NCBI GenBank assembly: GCA_002189035.1
Contig: NEEC01000007.1
Location: 1 to 64,000 of the forward strand
Reading direction: 5' to 3'
Origin: Utricularia gibba
Lineage: Eukaryota; Streptophyta; Magnoliopsida; Lamiales; Lentibulariaceae
Length of the DNA stretch: 64,000 bases
In this document: in pieces, positions 34,518 to 47,400 of the stretch
Layout of the letters: every line of letters begins with the position of its first letter
Position numbering within the stretch: the first letter of the stretch is position 1
The notes under the pieces: model-generated
Database searches by the model: none
Told to the model about the DNA's origin: nothing
The model's input: the letters and a program-made list of their open reading frames with translations, nothing else
Made by a program: the position numbers and the translations under genes

Positions 34518-36667
34518 TCAATCATCGGAGCTATAATCACTAGATTCATGCAGAACGGGCACAGATGCACAACAAAAATACTCCTTGTCCTTCAGAAGAA
34601 GGCAGCTCCCGTCATGGTTCCATTTGAGATCCAGTACGGAAAAATATGGAAATGGGACACTGATGCAGTATGCACCTGAAGGAGTCCACATGTATAAGTT
34701 ACTACAACCAGTGCATAACACAAGACGGGGGTATGTGGGATCCCAAGATGCGGCTCGAACAGGTTCTTTTTGTATCAATATAGCTGCAAGCTCCAGGTGT
34801 TGTACGTCCCATACCCATAGAACAGTTGGCATGCTGTCATTTCGGGTGCAGATGTACTGGCTGTCGTGGCTCCATGATAGGAGGCCTACGTTTTCATCAT
34901 GTTAAGCATGCGTGTCTTCATGAGGTAGTGAAAAATATGGTATATTTAAACGAAATTCAGACAAGGTTTGTAGACTTGACTTACCAATACCCTGCTTTGG
35001 GTTTGGTTTATCAGCTGGAGGCTTTTGTGAAGGTAGTGTAATGGGTATTTCCATTACATCATACTTAACTTGAACATAAGTCTCAGCAGCATTATCTGAA
35101 ATTGGAGTAAAAGAAAAAAGTTTCAGTGAATAACCATAAAGGAAGAATAAAAAAGCGAAGCACCGATAACTTAGAGGTGTCAAAAGTTTCATTAGAGAAT
35201 GCATTGTTCAGTTGTCAGAAAATTACGATGTGGCTCACCAGCTTTCCTTTGTTCAAATTCATCCGTCAATGAAAACTCTGACATATCAAGCTGAAATGGC
35301 TCATCTACTTCCTGAACACAGGAATGGTAATTCATAAAACGCATGGGGATAATCAGTTTGAAGAAGATCAGTTTCATACCTTAAAAACTACAGCTGAACA
35401 AGGTCCACGAACCGAAGAAAGGTGTGTAAATTCTGCAAAAACCTTCCATGTCAAGTGATTCAGAACACGTATCATTTGGTCATAGCTTCCAACAGCTAGG
35501 AATTGGCTACAAGGGGACCAACAGACAGTTTTTACCCCCAGTCCACTCTCGTATGCTTGATACTTAGATAAACATCGACCATCAGGTGAATATATCAAAA
35601 CCTACACCAGCCAAAAAGCAGAGAAAAGGCATCAAAAAGGAAAAAAAAATCTAGCATCAAGGAAGAAGATTAGCCATGGCGGCATTCAGATAAATATAAA
35701 TGACGTGATATCTGGGAAATTCCTGCATTTCTTCATTTGGTTATGAAATAACAGTAACTGGAAATCGTGGTGCTACCAAGCTTCACGAGGACAATGAACA
35801 TATGAAAAATGATGTGCTATGAGAGCTAACGCTTGATTGAATAGCGCAATGGATTAATGCATATCCAAAATCCATTATGGTAGATAACTCTTCTTCTACC
35901 AAGGGATTACGATACAAAAATATCTTAAGTTATTGAACCATACCAGAAGACAAGTACTAGATGACATAATAAATACCTTATATTCAAGCGGGGAATCCCA
36001 TATAACAATGGCGCTATCATCAGGTGACCACTGGATGTCAGTCATATCCAGAGTATCAACAGCAAAAACGCCCAAGATTTCCCATGTCTGGCAAGAAAGA
36101 AGGTTTACATAGTCTTTGCAATCACGTCTCGTACATACTGCTGCAAACTTTCCATCTTTGGTGAATGATACGCCCTTAGAGCCATGCTTGGGCCATTGCA
36201 CATGTACACATGCAGTATTCAGTAACGACCATACAGTTAGGCGGAGCTGAAACTCAGAAGTTGTTAGTATATGGCGACTATCAGGACTCCACCTCGCATA
36301 GGATATGCCTGCAGCGCCCTCATCTATTTTGCAGGTCCATTCGGGCTGCGTCAACGACCATGCCTGTATCATAGGTCTCTTGAATAGACCACAAAGTATG
36401 TACTCAGAATCAAGAGCCCATTCGATATAAGTTATCTTGTCCAAGCACGAGAACAACTGTACCACCTGCAAAACAATACCGATCATTAAGACCCGAAAAT
36501 TTAAACAGAAAACCCCACCAGGCGATCGCTCCACCACAAACATTCCGTACCTTGAGCGTGAGAACGTCCCGCACAACCAACCGGTAATCCACTGCGACCG
36601 CCAGAAATTTAGCATTTGGAGAAAATGCACAAGGCCCCGTCTGCTTAAACGTCTCCGTGAGCTCCAT
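34518..36667 (-). CDS. WRAP73/WDR8-like WD40-repeat protein
   Basis: Multi-exon gene from ATG 36667 (MELTETFKQTGPCAFSPN) to the stop at 34518. WD40 blades are clear: FSPNAKFLAVAVDYRLVVRD, YIEWALDSEYILCGLFKR, ISYARWSPDSRHILTTSEF, DIQWSPDDSAIVIWDSPLEY, VCWSPCSQFLAVGSYDQMIR, and a second propeller part with VLWVWDVQHLELAAIL and ASWDPTYPRLVLCTGC. Between the two halves there is an acidic insert (DEPFQLDMSEFSLTDEFEQ). This arrangement matches WRAP73/WDR8. In animals and fission yeast that protein works with Msd1/SSX2IP at microtubule-organising centres, where it anchors minus ends. In plants a role at gamma-tubulin sites is inferred. The C-terminus is short and acidic (SSDYSSDD). Confidence 0.9.
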
Positions 36668-37268
36668 TTCACCAGCAATTTAGGAACTTGGAGAAAATTA
36701 TGAGGCCCCTCACTTTTCTACATCACGCACGGGACAACAAGAGGACTTGATCGAGAGCGAGGACACCCGAGAACGATGGTGAGATCTGTCGACCCAAAAT
36801 GGTGTGAATCTAGTTCAAAATTTGAAGTCGGGTTTAGTCAACAAAAATCAAGGGCGCCGTGCTGCAGAAAACGTTTTTAACAAGTCGCGCTTCCATGGAG
36901 AGCGTCGTCTTTATTCCCATCTGGAGAACCAACCGCGGTCCAAATGGAATGAATCAAGCCCTCGCCCTCGCCCTCGCTTCGCACACGCATTCGTCTCCCT
37001 TGTTCAAGTGTTTGTGATGTTGAGGCATTCTAATTAATAATTGTAACAAGTAAAAATGGGCGTGCATATGATTCATAAAACTTGTTCGGCATCTTACTAT
37101 TCATTCTCTTTCTAATTCCGAGATCAGATCCGCTCACAATCAGAAACTTGCATGTGAAGACGGACCTGAATGGCATTCTTCTGGTCCGTCTTGTAATGTA
37201 ATAGATAGACATGATGAGACGTAATGGTTACCAATGCCAACAACTAGAATACGCAGGCACCATAGGAT
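36668..37268. other. Intergenic spacer
   Basis: Promoter side of the WRAP73-like gene and 3' flank of the next leftward gene. It contains a small CGCCCT repeat near 36960. Nothing else was recognised. Confidence 0.4.
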
Positions 37269-37699
37269 TCAAATATGCTTTCTCCTAATCTTTCCCTTCC
37301 CACGTCCCTTGCGTTTTCGGAGCTTGGTTTTCAGCTTTTTCCCCCGAGGCTTCAGGGCAATGGACTTGTCACGGCTGCCGCTGCAGCTACCCATATCCAC
37401 ATCTGCACATTTCCTTTTTATTTGTTTTTACTTGTACAGTACCATGGAACAAACGGAGAACCAAATCACAAAAGGCAAGAACAACCCATACCCATCTCGG
37501 TAGCCTCAGCAGGAGACGGCATAGTGGAAACATCCACTATGGAGGATTCGGCGCCCTTGACCGGCAGCTTTGGAGCGGCGAGGGCTGCCTCCGTGGCAGC
37601 GGCCTTGGCGGCTTCCTTCTTCTCGTAAACCGGCTCCACCAACTCTCTCCTGATCGCTCGAAGCCTCTTCTCCCTCTTTGATCTCATTGATTTCGCCAT
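37269..37699 (-). CDS. Small basic nuclear/nucleolar protein (LLP homolog / DUF2423-like), one frame break
   Basis: Exon 1 begins at ATG 37699 with MAKSMRSKREKRLRAIRREL, the family hallmark, then KKEAAKAAATEAALAAPKLP. It ends at a gtatgg donor about 37497. Exon 2 encodes the lysine/arginine-rich tail KSIALKPRGKKLKTKLRKRK, then GRGKGKIRRKHI and a stop at 37269. The obvious splice joins in a frame that stops quickly. Adding one base near 37370 (GTGAC read as GTGGAC) gives EMAVDKSIALKP and restores the whole tail. The family (human LLPH, yeast DUF2423 proteins) is linked to ribosome biogenesis in the nucleolus. Recognition rests on the N-terminal block and the basic tail. Confidence 0.78.
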
Positions 37700-38798
37700 T
37701 CCGAGGGTAATTTTCTTCTTCTGCTTCCGGTGGCCGGATGTAATCGCACTAGGGTTCCGGCCTCCTCGTGTCTGTTATAAGGGATGGGGCTTTTGGGGAT
37801 TCTGGACACATGTCTTTGGACCCATCGAGAGGCCCATTCTGAAGGCCCAGACAGGATGAGCATGGATGTTAATTAACCGGGAAAAAGGCATGCATATCTT
37901 GAGAATTCAGGCCCCAACTCCAAGCCCCAAGGTTCTGTCTGAGAGACAAATGAATATGGAGTCCGGGAGAGGGGCATGCCCCCCCCCCCCCCCCCCCCCA
38001 GCCATCCTCGTCAGTTGTGACTTGTGAGTGTGGAGTGGCCTTGCAACTCAAGAGAGATGATAAATGAATAACCCCCAATGTGTGTCTGTTTAGGACAGTA
38101 AATATGCCACATTTATGAGACAGCCAGCACGGCAGGGCTCGTATCAAGGGGAGGTTTCCACGCACACCAACCCAATTGAATACACATAAATGATTTACCG
38201 TAGACATCAAATTTGAGTTCCTTCCTTGATTCTTACGTGGTGTGTCTTCCATTCCATTCCATTCCCTTGTGTCCGTCCCAAATAACTGATAAATGCTACC
38301 CAAAGTAGTATCAACTTATAAGCGTGGGATGTAATTCCATGGAGGTTGAACGACCCCCTTGGGCGTAGAGGAGAAATTCCCTTTCTCCGATAGGTATGTA
38401 GCGGGCTTTCTCGGGGGACCCCGAGTATTCATTTCTGGAGATCATTTTCTCATCACATGGGGATCCACCAGCTCAGCTTCTCTTCTTTTACTCCCCCACT
38501 GTCCATTCTGGCCCCTTCCCCCACACAACCCTCGCCCTCCATCCCTTTTAGGATTTGTCGTCAGCAATTCTCAGCGGATGGAAGCTTGTATTCCTGTTCC
38601 TGTGGGTGATTTTCTTCTCCAGTAGACTTCTGAAGATTCATCCCATTGACGTTGGGGTATGGATACCCCCCTTTTTACTTCTTACTTCTTTTCACCCCCC
38701 TTCTTTCGTGATTCTGGGTCGCCTCAACTTTTACCTTAACCCACCGAAGCTACCATCTTTGCCTGCCAGCCATCAAGCACTACACTCTCCGAGGAAAG
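37700..38798. other. Divergent intergenic region with poly-C tract
   Basis: Promoters of the leftward LLP-like and rightward TMKL1-like genes. A run of about 21 C's spans 37979-37999. No coding region was seen. Confidence 0.4.
37979..37999 (+). repeat. Poly(C) run of about 21
   Basis: Uninterrupted cytosine homopolymer, a length rare in plant DNA and difficult for sequencers; the exact length is doubtful. Confidence 0.85.
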
Positions 38799-40138
38799 AT
38801 GGAGCGTGGAAATAAGCTCATTCTTATCGTGCTTTCGAGCACTTTCTTATTCCTGTGCAGTATATCTTTCACTATCTATTGCTTCAGAAGGAAAAGGCTA
38901 CACCACTCTTCCAGAGACCTAGAAGAGGGCTTCGATGGCAAGGGAGAAGATGGGTTGGTGAATTCTGGTGAACTGATCAAATTTCAAGGTGCTGAAGATC
39001 TCAGTATTGAAGAAATCCTTGATGCCCCTGGTGAAGTTATCGGGAAATCCAGCTTCGGAACATTGTACAGAGCTTGTTTGCTTCATTCAGATTCGCTTAC
39101 TCTACTCAGATTCTTGAGGCCAACTTGTACGTTGAGTATGAATGAGGTGGTGCCCATTGTAGAGATTTTAGGGCTTGTAAGGCACCCAAATTTGGTTCCT
39201 TTAAGCGCATTTTATGCAGGGTTCAGAGGGGAAAAGCTTATGGTTCATCCTTTCTATGAAGTTGGGAATTTGGCTCAGTTTATCAGAGGTAAATTGCTAC
39301 TCTCTAACATAAGCTTGGGCCTTGGGAGTTTGTTTGGCTTTACCGTGATGGGATCCCGATATAGGTTTGTCTCTATATGACGAGGTTGTCGTGACTTGTG
39401 AGGTGTTTGTCTGCTTTTGGTTGTTGGCATTTTTCGAGAAAGTGTTTTTTGTATGCGATTCGTTTTCCGAAATTTTGCAACTGTTTACTTTTTAGATTAC
39501 TTGCGCACGTGCATCTGGATTTCACAAACTCACTTGTTGAACGAATAGGTGGAAATCAAGAAGCAAGAAAATGGCATGTTATTTGTGGAATTTCCATTGG
39601 CATTGCTCGGGGAATTCATCATCTTCATACAGCCTTCCCACGGCCTATAGTTCACGGCAATCTCAAGGTGAAGAATGTGATGTTGGATGCTGATTACAAT
39701 CCATATATCTCAGATTTCGGGTTGCATCTTCTGCTCAATCCAACCGCAGGCCAGCAATTGCTGGAAGTGTTGACTTCTCAGGGATATAGGGCCCCTGAAT
39801 TGCTCAAAATTAAAGACGCTTCAGAAGAAAGTGATATCTACGGGTTAGGCCTCATTTTTCTTGAACTACTGACAGGCAAGGAACCAATCCACAAAGGCCC
39901 TGCCCTGGATCAAGATTTTTACTTGCCAAACTTGTTGAAAAGCTCGGTACTTGATGACAGAATCGCAGAGTTGTATCATCCAGATATCGTTGCTGGACTG
40001 AGTGACGATAAGAAGGCAGCTACTCAAGACAGAATCCTCCAATATTTTCAGCTAGCAATGGCTTGCTGCTCTCCATCTCGTTTCCTTCGCCCTGACATTG
40101 AACACATCCTTGCCAAACTAGAAGAAATTGTAGAGTGA
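38799..40138 (+). CDS. TMKL1-like short receptor pseudokinase without ectodomain
   Basis: Two exons, 38799-39288 and 39549-40138, give 359 residues. An N-terminal membrane helix (LILIVLSSTFLFLCSISFTI) is followed directly by a kinase-like domain. There are no LRRs, unlike TMKL1 itself (about 670 residues). Kinase-fold signatures are VIGKSSFGTLYRACL, GLVRHPNLVPLSAFYAG, KLMVHPFYEVGNLAQFIRG, ISDFGLHLLLNPTAGQQLL and LGLIFLELLTGKEPIHKGP. Catalytic residues are lost: the HRD motif is HGN (IVHGNLKVKNVMLD), and there is no clear ATP-binding lysine in LTLLRFLRPT. It resembles the compact Arabidopsis proteins At5g61570/At5g07620. A membrane-anchored scaffold or co-receptor role is inferred. The ATG directly precedes the membrane helix. 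Confidence 0.88.
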
Positions 40139-40671
40139 AGATGAGTTTTTCCTTGGGACATGGCCATGTTGACTGTGATGCAATTTCATGGCAGATGCTC
40201 TGATGAAAGCCTGACTTGCCAACGTTTGTGAGAACAGGTTCAGTTCAACTTGGAGAGTCACTTACAAGGACTCCAAGTTTGAATGAATGAATTTTTGACG
40301 TGGGAATGCACATTCTGGAGCAAAGGGTGGATAGATGTTGCACAACTTGAAGCAGCGCGGAATACTTCTTTTGATGAGGAAAGCTCCAGGGTTCATTAAG
40401 TTTGTTGCATATTCTTCTTTCTGGATTTGTTGAGGTGAACGTGAAATCCAAAACGTGGACTTGTTTAAGAAATTGGCATATGTGCACAACATAACATTCC
40501 AAAAGAGTGACCACCCAAAGACCACTCTCATTTCTACTGGTGATGATACTTTTTCTTACCGCACTTTCTGTGTCTGCTCTGCAAATCCTACTGCCACTGC
40601 TACCTTTTTTTGATTAACGAGCAGATGGAAGAAATGCATTTCTAATGTTATTAACAAAAAGATTGAGTTCA
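40139..40671. other. Convergent 3' flank region
   Basis: Between convergent stops at 40138 (+) and 40672 (-). Only UTR-like sequence is visible. Confidence 0.4.
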
Positions 40672-43600
40672 TCAATTTCTTTTACCAGAATTCCACTCCA
40701 TGATTGCAGAAAGAAGGGCGTAGTTCGGTATCAGGCCTTTGTGCGGCAACCGTTCCTTGTTTGTAGGTGATGTATCGTTTTTCTCCAGCCACTGCTCCAT
40801 GGCTTTGCGATCATATGTGTAGCCATCAGCAGCAACACAAGGATCTGTCATGATCTCCTGTAACCAACAAGAACCATCTATCAATGGCTTCATGTTGCTG
40901 TGGCCAGACCAGCAGACTACCGGAAGATGGAAATGAAAGGATTGACCTTAAGCATGGGGCAATGAAAATGGCTGGGAGGCTGTGCTGTAGTTTCCAGAGA
41001 AGGATTTTGGAATTTTTCAGCCCGATCCCTCATTTTTTCTAGGATTGGTAAGACTTGATCTTGCAAATCAGGCCGGTCGATTTGCCGAAGTTTGACACAT
41101 TTTAATGCTAGAGCAGCCACTTCTTGCGTTTCTTGAACTGGCCAAGAACCGGCCTGCTGATCTAGTACCTCCTCGAGACAGCCATTTTCAATTGCAACCT
41201 CGACCGTACGAGTCAATGCAATAGCTGGTTTTGCAGTAAGCATCTGTAGAATGATTATTCCTAATGCATACACATCGGTCTTGGGGGAGACAACTCCAGT
41301 TCTCTGGTACTCAGGATCAGTATAGCAGAGTGTGCCCACTGGAGCTCCATCGTTGATCGTAACGGAGGATGAAGGTTCTTCATTAATCACCTTGGAAAGT
41401 CGAAAATCCCCGATTTTGCTCACATTGTTATGATCAAGCAAGATATTCGCAGGCTTGAGGTCGCGGTGGATGATAGCACTAGGCTTGGAATGGTGTAGGA
41501 AGACGAGAGCTGAAGCAACTTCCCAGGCGATTCGGAAGCGATCGAACCACGAAAGTGCAGGTGTGCCGTTCCTTCTGTACAGTCTATCTTCAAGGCTACC
41601 GTTCTCCATGAACTCGTATACAAGGCAACCATGATCAGGGCAGGCACCAAGGAGAATAAGCAAGTTAGGATGCTGAATTTGGCTCAAGATTTCAAGCTGG
41701 AAGGAAGGCGCATGCATATTACTTATAAACTCTAAACAGAACAGACGAGTTGTTCAATCTTAAAAAGAAGGCATACCTCCGTCTGGAATTGCTTATCTCC
41801 ACCCGCCTCGCCTGCATAGACTTTCACTGCAGCAGTTGTGTGGTGAAAATTGCATTTGTAGACAGTGCCGTATGACCCCATTCCGATTTTGAGGTCATTG
41901 CGAAGTGATGAAGTTGCCGATAATACCTCATGCCAAGTGAAGTTGTAAAAGCGAGGCAAACTGTCCTTCAAGGCACTTTCAAGTCTTTGTTTTTCTCTCA
42001 GTTCACGCAAAGCTTTTCTTTCTGCTTCTTTTCTTTCTCTTGCTTCTATTTCTATACACTGTTTCACATTTTCAGCATCTCTTCTGGCAGCTTCATATCT
42101 CACATTCTCTTGTCTAGCCAATTCTCTCGCCTCTTCTTCCTTCCGACATATTTTCCTGAGATTAGCTTCTTCATCCATTCGGCGTCTTAGGAGCTCGTTT
42201 AACTGAAGAAACGTTTAATATTGAAGATAACTCTGTTTACTCAGAAAGAAATTCAAGAAGACACATTTCGGAGATTCATTCACCTTCCTAGATGTGCCAC
42301 TGGCTTCACCTTGCGCCATTGCGTACATTCCTCGTATATGTCTCAGTTTGACCCTAAGCCTTTCGATTTCAATATCCAAATTGACCTGCTGAAATCAAGG
42401 CATCATTTGAGATGGTTTCTGATATCCACTGCTGCAATATATGCATAAATCTTGATGTTGTTGTACTAGTACCTGCCCAGCAGCTGAAGTGAAAGCGCCG
42501 ATGGTTGAAGAGTCAGAGCATTTCGATGCATCAGACAATTGCTGATTTATGCTCATATCATCACTTTCTTCGTGGATGAGATATGAGCATGTTGATTCCC
42601 TGCTTTCACTTGAAGGCATACTTTGATGAAGAAGTGTCTGGTGCAAAGCAGACAGAGCTTGGAATTGCTGCAACTGAAGGAGAGCCGGCTGCAAACTGGA
42701 AAATGACTCCGTTGGAACTGACACGAGGGATTGCATTCAATTTACGGAACGCCAATTTTCTTCGAAAGAAGAAAGGAAATGATGCAGCAGAAATTCTTAC
42801 AGGTGTCGTCATACGGCGAGGCCAAAGATTCAGGTGAGGATTCATCGTTAGAGCTGCTTCCATTTGTTTCAAAATCTGACGGTCGCAGTGATGAGAGTGC
42901 TCCCTTAGATACCACATACACCGTACAATATTTTGGACAGCCTTCAGAAATTTTAGATGACAGCATTCGATTTCTGTGTGAAGAATGCAGCAAACATGTC
43001 AAAGAAAATGAAACCAGAAGAGGTCTTTGCATCGTGTAACGAATGGCTCTTGGAATTTGCACCTTGAGAACATGCCGTGAGATGAAGATCCGATTACCAG
43101 GTGCTTGATACCATGCTGGCAAACATACCCTGCTATGCCACTCACAACATCATCTGATTCGATTTGTACAACCTGCACTTGCACCTGCAGTAAGAATACC
43201 AAGGTTGGATCTTTAAAGAGAGGGAGAGGCAGAAACAAGTGTTCATAGCACATCATCGAAAAACCTTTCTTTGTGCGCACAGTTTCTTGCAAAGATGAAG
43301 ATTGTCATTGACTTTCCACTCAATCTCCCTTCTAAAAGCATCTGCCACATCTTCTCTTACTTGAGAAACCGGAAGAAAATTCCCCACTGCAACGAGAAGG
43401 GGTGATATAGCATGTACCTCAAGCATCTAGTAACTCGAGAATGAGTTCACATGGCTGTTTCTTTTGTCGCTCTGGTGTTTTGAGGCAGAAAAGCAACGGA
43501 CATTCGATAAGAGAGAATCAAGAGTGGAGAACTACTCACTAGGAGTTGGGATTCTTGTTATGATGGGGCGAACGTGTAGTAGGATGAGTGATATGATCCC

Positions 43601-43774
43601 TTTCCCTTGCTCGTGTGAGAATTTTTCAAGAGCCCACTTGACAGCGTGTCTGTCTTTACTGCTTCCACTGACAGCCACAACAGCAGCAACTGAGGATATG
43701 GGACTGTTTTCGACCATCTCAATATCTTTCTCCTCTGTCTTCATCTCCTCATCCTCCTCCTCGAAGCCAAGCAT
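40672..43774 (-). CDS. USP-coiled coil-kinase-U-box E3 ligase (PUB33/34/51-54 type)
   Basis: Multi-exon gene from ATG 43774. Domains in order are as follows. A universal stress protein domain comes first (VAVSGSSKDRHAVKWALEKF; GIAGYVCQHGIKHLVIGSSS), then a serine-rich linker, then a charged coiled coil (LDIEIERLRVKLRHI; EEEARELARQENVRYEAARR). A protein kinase domain follows (IGMGSYGTVYKCNF; AVKVYAG; IIHRDLKPANILLDHNNVSK; GTLCYTDPEYQRTG; SPKTDVYALGIIILQML), and a C-terminal U-box (LQEIMTDPCVAADGYTYDRK; NYALLSAIMEW). ATP lysine and HRD aspartate are present, but the DFG-equivalent reads GDFRLSK, with arginine replacing glycine. Such proteins attach ubiquitin to partners and sense signals at membranes or in the cytosol. 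The USP and kinase are separated by clean introns, and no frame break was found. Confidence 0.92.
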
Positions 43775-44452
43775 CTGAATGGGGTGGGGTTATGACACCG
43801 CGAGTCCGTCGAATCCCTTTTCCTCGTTGTCTTGCTGCATATCAAAGGAAAAATCTTCTAGTAGTTTGACAGTGTGGGAAGCGTGTCAAAACATACAATA
43901 ATAATAATAACAAACGCGACATTCAGTAACGATGGACAAGAAAGACAGACGCGAGCTCGTTTACCTTTCACTGGTTTTGTCCTGTGCTGCTGCGTTACAA
44001 TATCGATCACATGGGCCTTTGACTTTAAACCCTCCTCCAACTTGTGGGAGTAGGCCACACTTTTTCCTTCCCTATGATCCATCGCCAGCCAAAACTTTGA
44101 CCTTCTGTGCCTCGTGCTAGCATTTGGCGTGGACACATTGCTCACCCCCTGCCTACCCCGCTAAGTGTGAGGTAGTTTTCTGGGTCTATTTGTTGGTATC
44201 TTGAAAGTTGAAACCCTCGTGCTGCTGTTTACAAACGCAAAACAAAACTTCCTTCCAATCGATCACACCCTGGCGCGATATCCCGCCACCCTGCCGTCAC
44301 TGGGAGCATAGGAAACATACAAATGAAACTGGGACTAATAACTTTCCAACTCCAAAGTCAAAACATTAACCGCTTGAAATAACTACTAACGGGCAAGTAA
44401 AAAGTTGGCCCCTTGGCATAAAAACAAGTAGACCCAAGTTGAGGTGCTGAAT
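43775..44452. other. Spacer between U-box kinase and ceramide kinase
   Basis: Promoter side of the U-box gene and 3' flank of the ceramide kinase gene; short open frames only. Confidence 0.4.
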
Positions 44453-47400
44453 TTATGAATCGAGGCCCGTCCCAAACAAGGTAATGAGGCCACGGAACAC
44501 CCTCGCGGAGAGCAGATGCGCAGGAAAACTCTCACCATCCACATTCCAAACTCCTTCCTTCCCAGAAGACTTGAACGTGAAAACCGTAGTCTACAAATAT
44601 TTTTACTCACTCAGCATGTTCTGGTTTACCACAGTAACAACAACAAAAAGAAGCTTACTTTATGGTGCTCCACAAACTCGAAGTCCAGAGGGCCCCCCCT
44701 CTTCTTGCAATCTCTATCAGGTGCCTGCACATAAAATTTGAATGTGTGAGAACAACAGAACCATTCATTTTCAAGTGAAGGGAAGGAGCTTTCGGTTGGT
44801 CACATTAGATAAAGAGGGCGTGGGCAGTCCCTGATCAGCACGAGATGCAGAAAGCCATCGGAAAGATGAGCATCGGCAACAAGGCCATCAGGCGCCTTGG
44901 CATTCCGGCATGAGATGATTGCCGCACCAATGCTGATAAAGCATCCTTTCGAGGTCGACCACTTCATTCTCTCTGTGCTCTGGGATTGCTGGCTTGATCC
45001 AACTCTTGTTTCATTTGATTCTGAATTGCATACTTCACAGTTCGCATGGCATTTAGCAACAGCGCGCACACGCTTCGTTGGACAAAGAGATGATGTTCTC
45101 GAAACCACTGGGTCCGGGGTTGTGCCATGTTTTTCTGATTCAACTTCCAGATAGGCCACTTCTGCCTCATACGATCTGAAATAGGAAGGGTGACCAGCTA
45201 AGGAAGATCAATAGTACAGCGCAGCATCTGAATGTGTTAGGCAGCTGTTCCTGGCTGCAAATCAAGTAGAAATAAACCGCTACCTGTGCTTTAGGAAAAC
45301 CTTGGTTCCAGCTAAATCATAACGACTAGGTCCCATCCACCGATGTTTTTCGCTCTCTGTAATGATGTCGCCATAGAATCCATACCTAATGCATGGCACA
45401 AGTTCATATGGACAGTTACAAGTGAATATTAGACAGCATCCCTGATGGATACACAATTCATGAAGATGATTGGTCCAGAGAGGTAACATAACAAATCAAT
45501 AGAGAAAAAGATAATTATACGCATAAAATACCCAGCAAACGAAGCAGCATAGCGAACACAGGTCTCCTTTTGTGACGCACTTGTTTTTTTCCATCTGACA
45601 AGCTGAGCTATGTCAAGGCGCACACTTTTTGCAAGAATAATGTGAAATGCGGATGTAATAGGGTCCCGAACCCCTACAGTACTGCGAGAGTGAACCAACC
45701 AATGAGAATGGAAAAGTCATTTATAATGTGAGAATATGACAACCCAAGAATACAGTTTGTATTGGAGGGCTAGTACCACATGACAATAGCATCGGTGGAT
45801 CCAGCTGGGATAATTCCAAATTTAAATTTTTCATTTGGGAAAAGGACCTCCGAAGCTTCTGATATGTAGAACAGAGGCAACACATAAAGACACCGCAATG
45901 CAATACTCAGGCAGAACCTAAGCAAGGTACTAGAATCCCATTTTATACAAAAAAAAAGAGACTGTTATCATTAAAGCAAAGTACCATGATTAGACAGATG
46001 GGGAGAACCAATTTTATCCAGATTAGTTAAAAATAGGGACTCCTCATTAGGTGGTGAATGATTGTCTGTTCCCAATGAATGCGTTGAGTCCCCTGGAAAT
46101 GGTGGATATGGGCTCTTATGCCTTGACAAGAGGGCACCGTTCAGAATTTCATTGAAAAATCCATCTCCACCCTAACATCAGAAGACAAGGACAGATATGA
46201 GGACAGGAAGAAATGATAAGGTCCCTGCTTATTTAAAGAAAACCGAATACCAAAAAAGAAATATAGCATAACCTGAAAGACCACTACTTACAATGGCTAT
46301 GCAACCATCATATAAAAAAAGATCACTATTTGGCATTGAGGCCAGCATATCACGCGCATGACCAGCCCTCTCCGTCACTATAACCTGTATACGAAAAGCA
46401 ATATAGCAGTGGACAGAGAATTTGTGGAGAAAACTGAAAAGGGATTCCAACCAATCGCAAACCACAAAAGCTATATATACAAAAAAAGAAAAAACATGTG
46501 AACTTCACAATGTATAAATAAAAGAAAAACTGGTTATTTGAAATATACCCGGGTTTTCACTTCAGCTTGCTGAAACAACGGAGCTATTGTTTCCCATATT
46601 CTACATCCATGGCCTTTCCCACTCCTTGGGTGCACAAAAACCTAACCATTTATGGTCTTAACAGGAAAGCAGAGATACGGAAGCATGACCTAAAGGAATA
46701 TTTATTGCAAAGCTTGAAAGAGTGCACAGAAACATACTAGAAGATTCTTAGGTCTTCTTGTCTCCATGTCCAGTTTAGCCTTAATCAGGTTGACCCAGCT
46801 TTTACAGATCTCTAAACTCGTGTTACCAAATGTGTAAACTGATGCCCTCCACACTGATGATCCGGTCTTAGATTTTTGGCCAACATGCAATCTAAACCAG
46901 TGCATCTGTCGAAGGAAAGAACTATAATCTATGCGCTATATATAAAAGGGAAAAAATTACTTCATCTCCCATTACCTCAGACAACTGATGCAAAAGAGAG
47001 CCACCAGAATTGGATAAACTCGAAGGTTTGTTTACCAAGCTTCCATGAAGGAGGTCAACGGCATAAACATCTGCAAATTCCACCTGCTGCTCCTTACCTG
47101 ACACATACTTCGTTCCAAAAGAAGGTAGTTGGCATTCTTCCTGAATTAATGAACGCAATATCTTTTTGAAAGGCTCTAAATCACACCTAGTAATGTGACT
47201 AAAATCCTCGTAAGATACCACGAGGCTGTCCTAAATTGGTTAAGCGCCCACTTTGGATTTTTATAGCACACGGATGTAAGATTTTGTGAATACCTAACCA
47301 AGGGTCCAGCCAAAAGTAAATGAAATGCCCCATTTGCATTAGGTTCTTTTCGGAATGGGATTTATTATCCTCTAGACCTTACAAGAGGCGTTTCAAAGTT

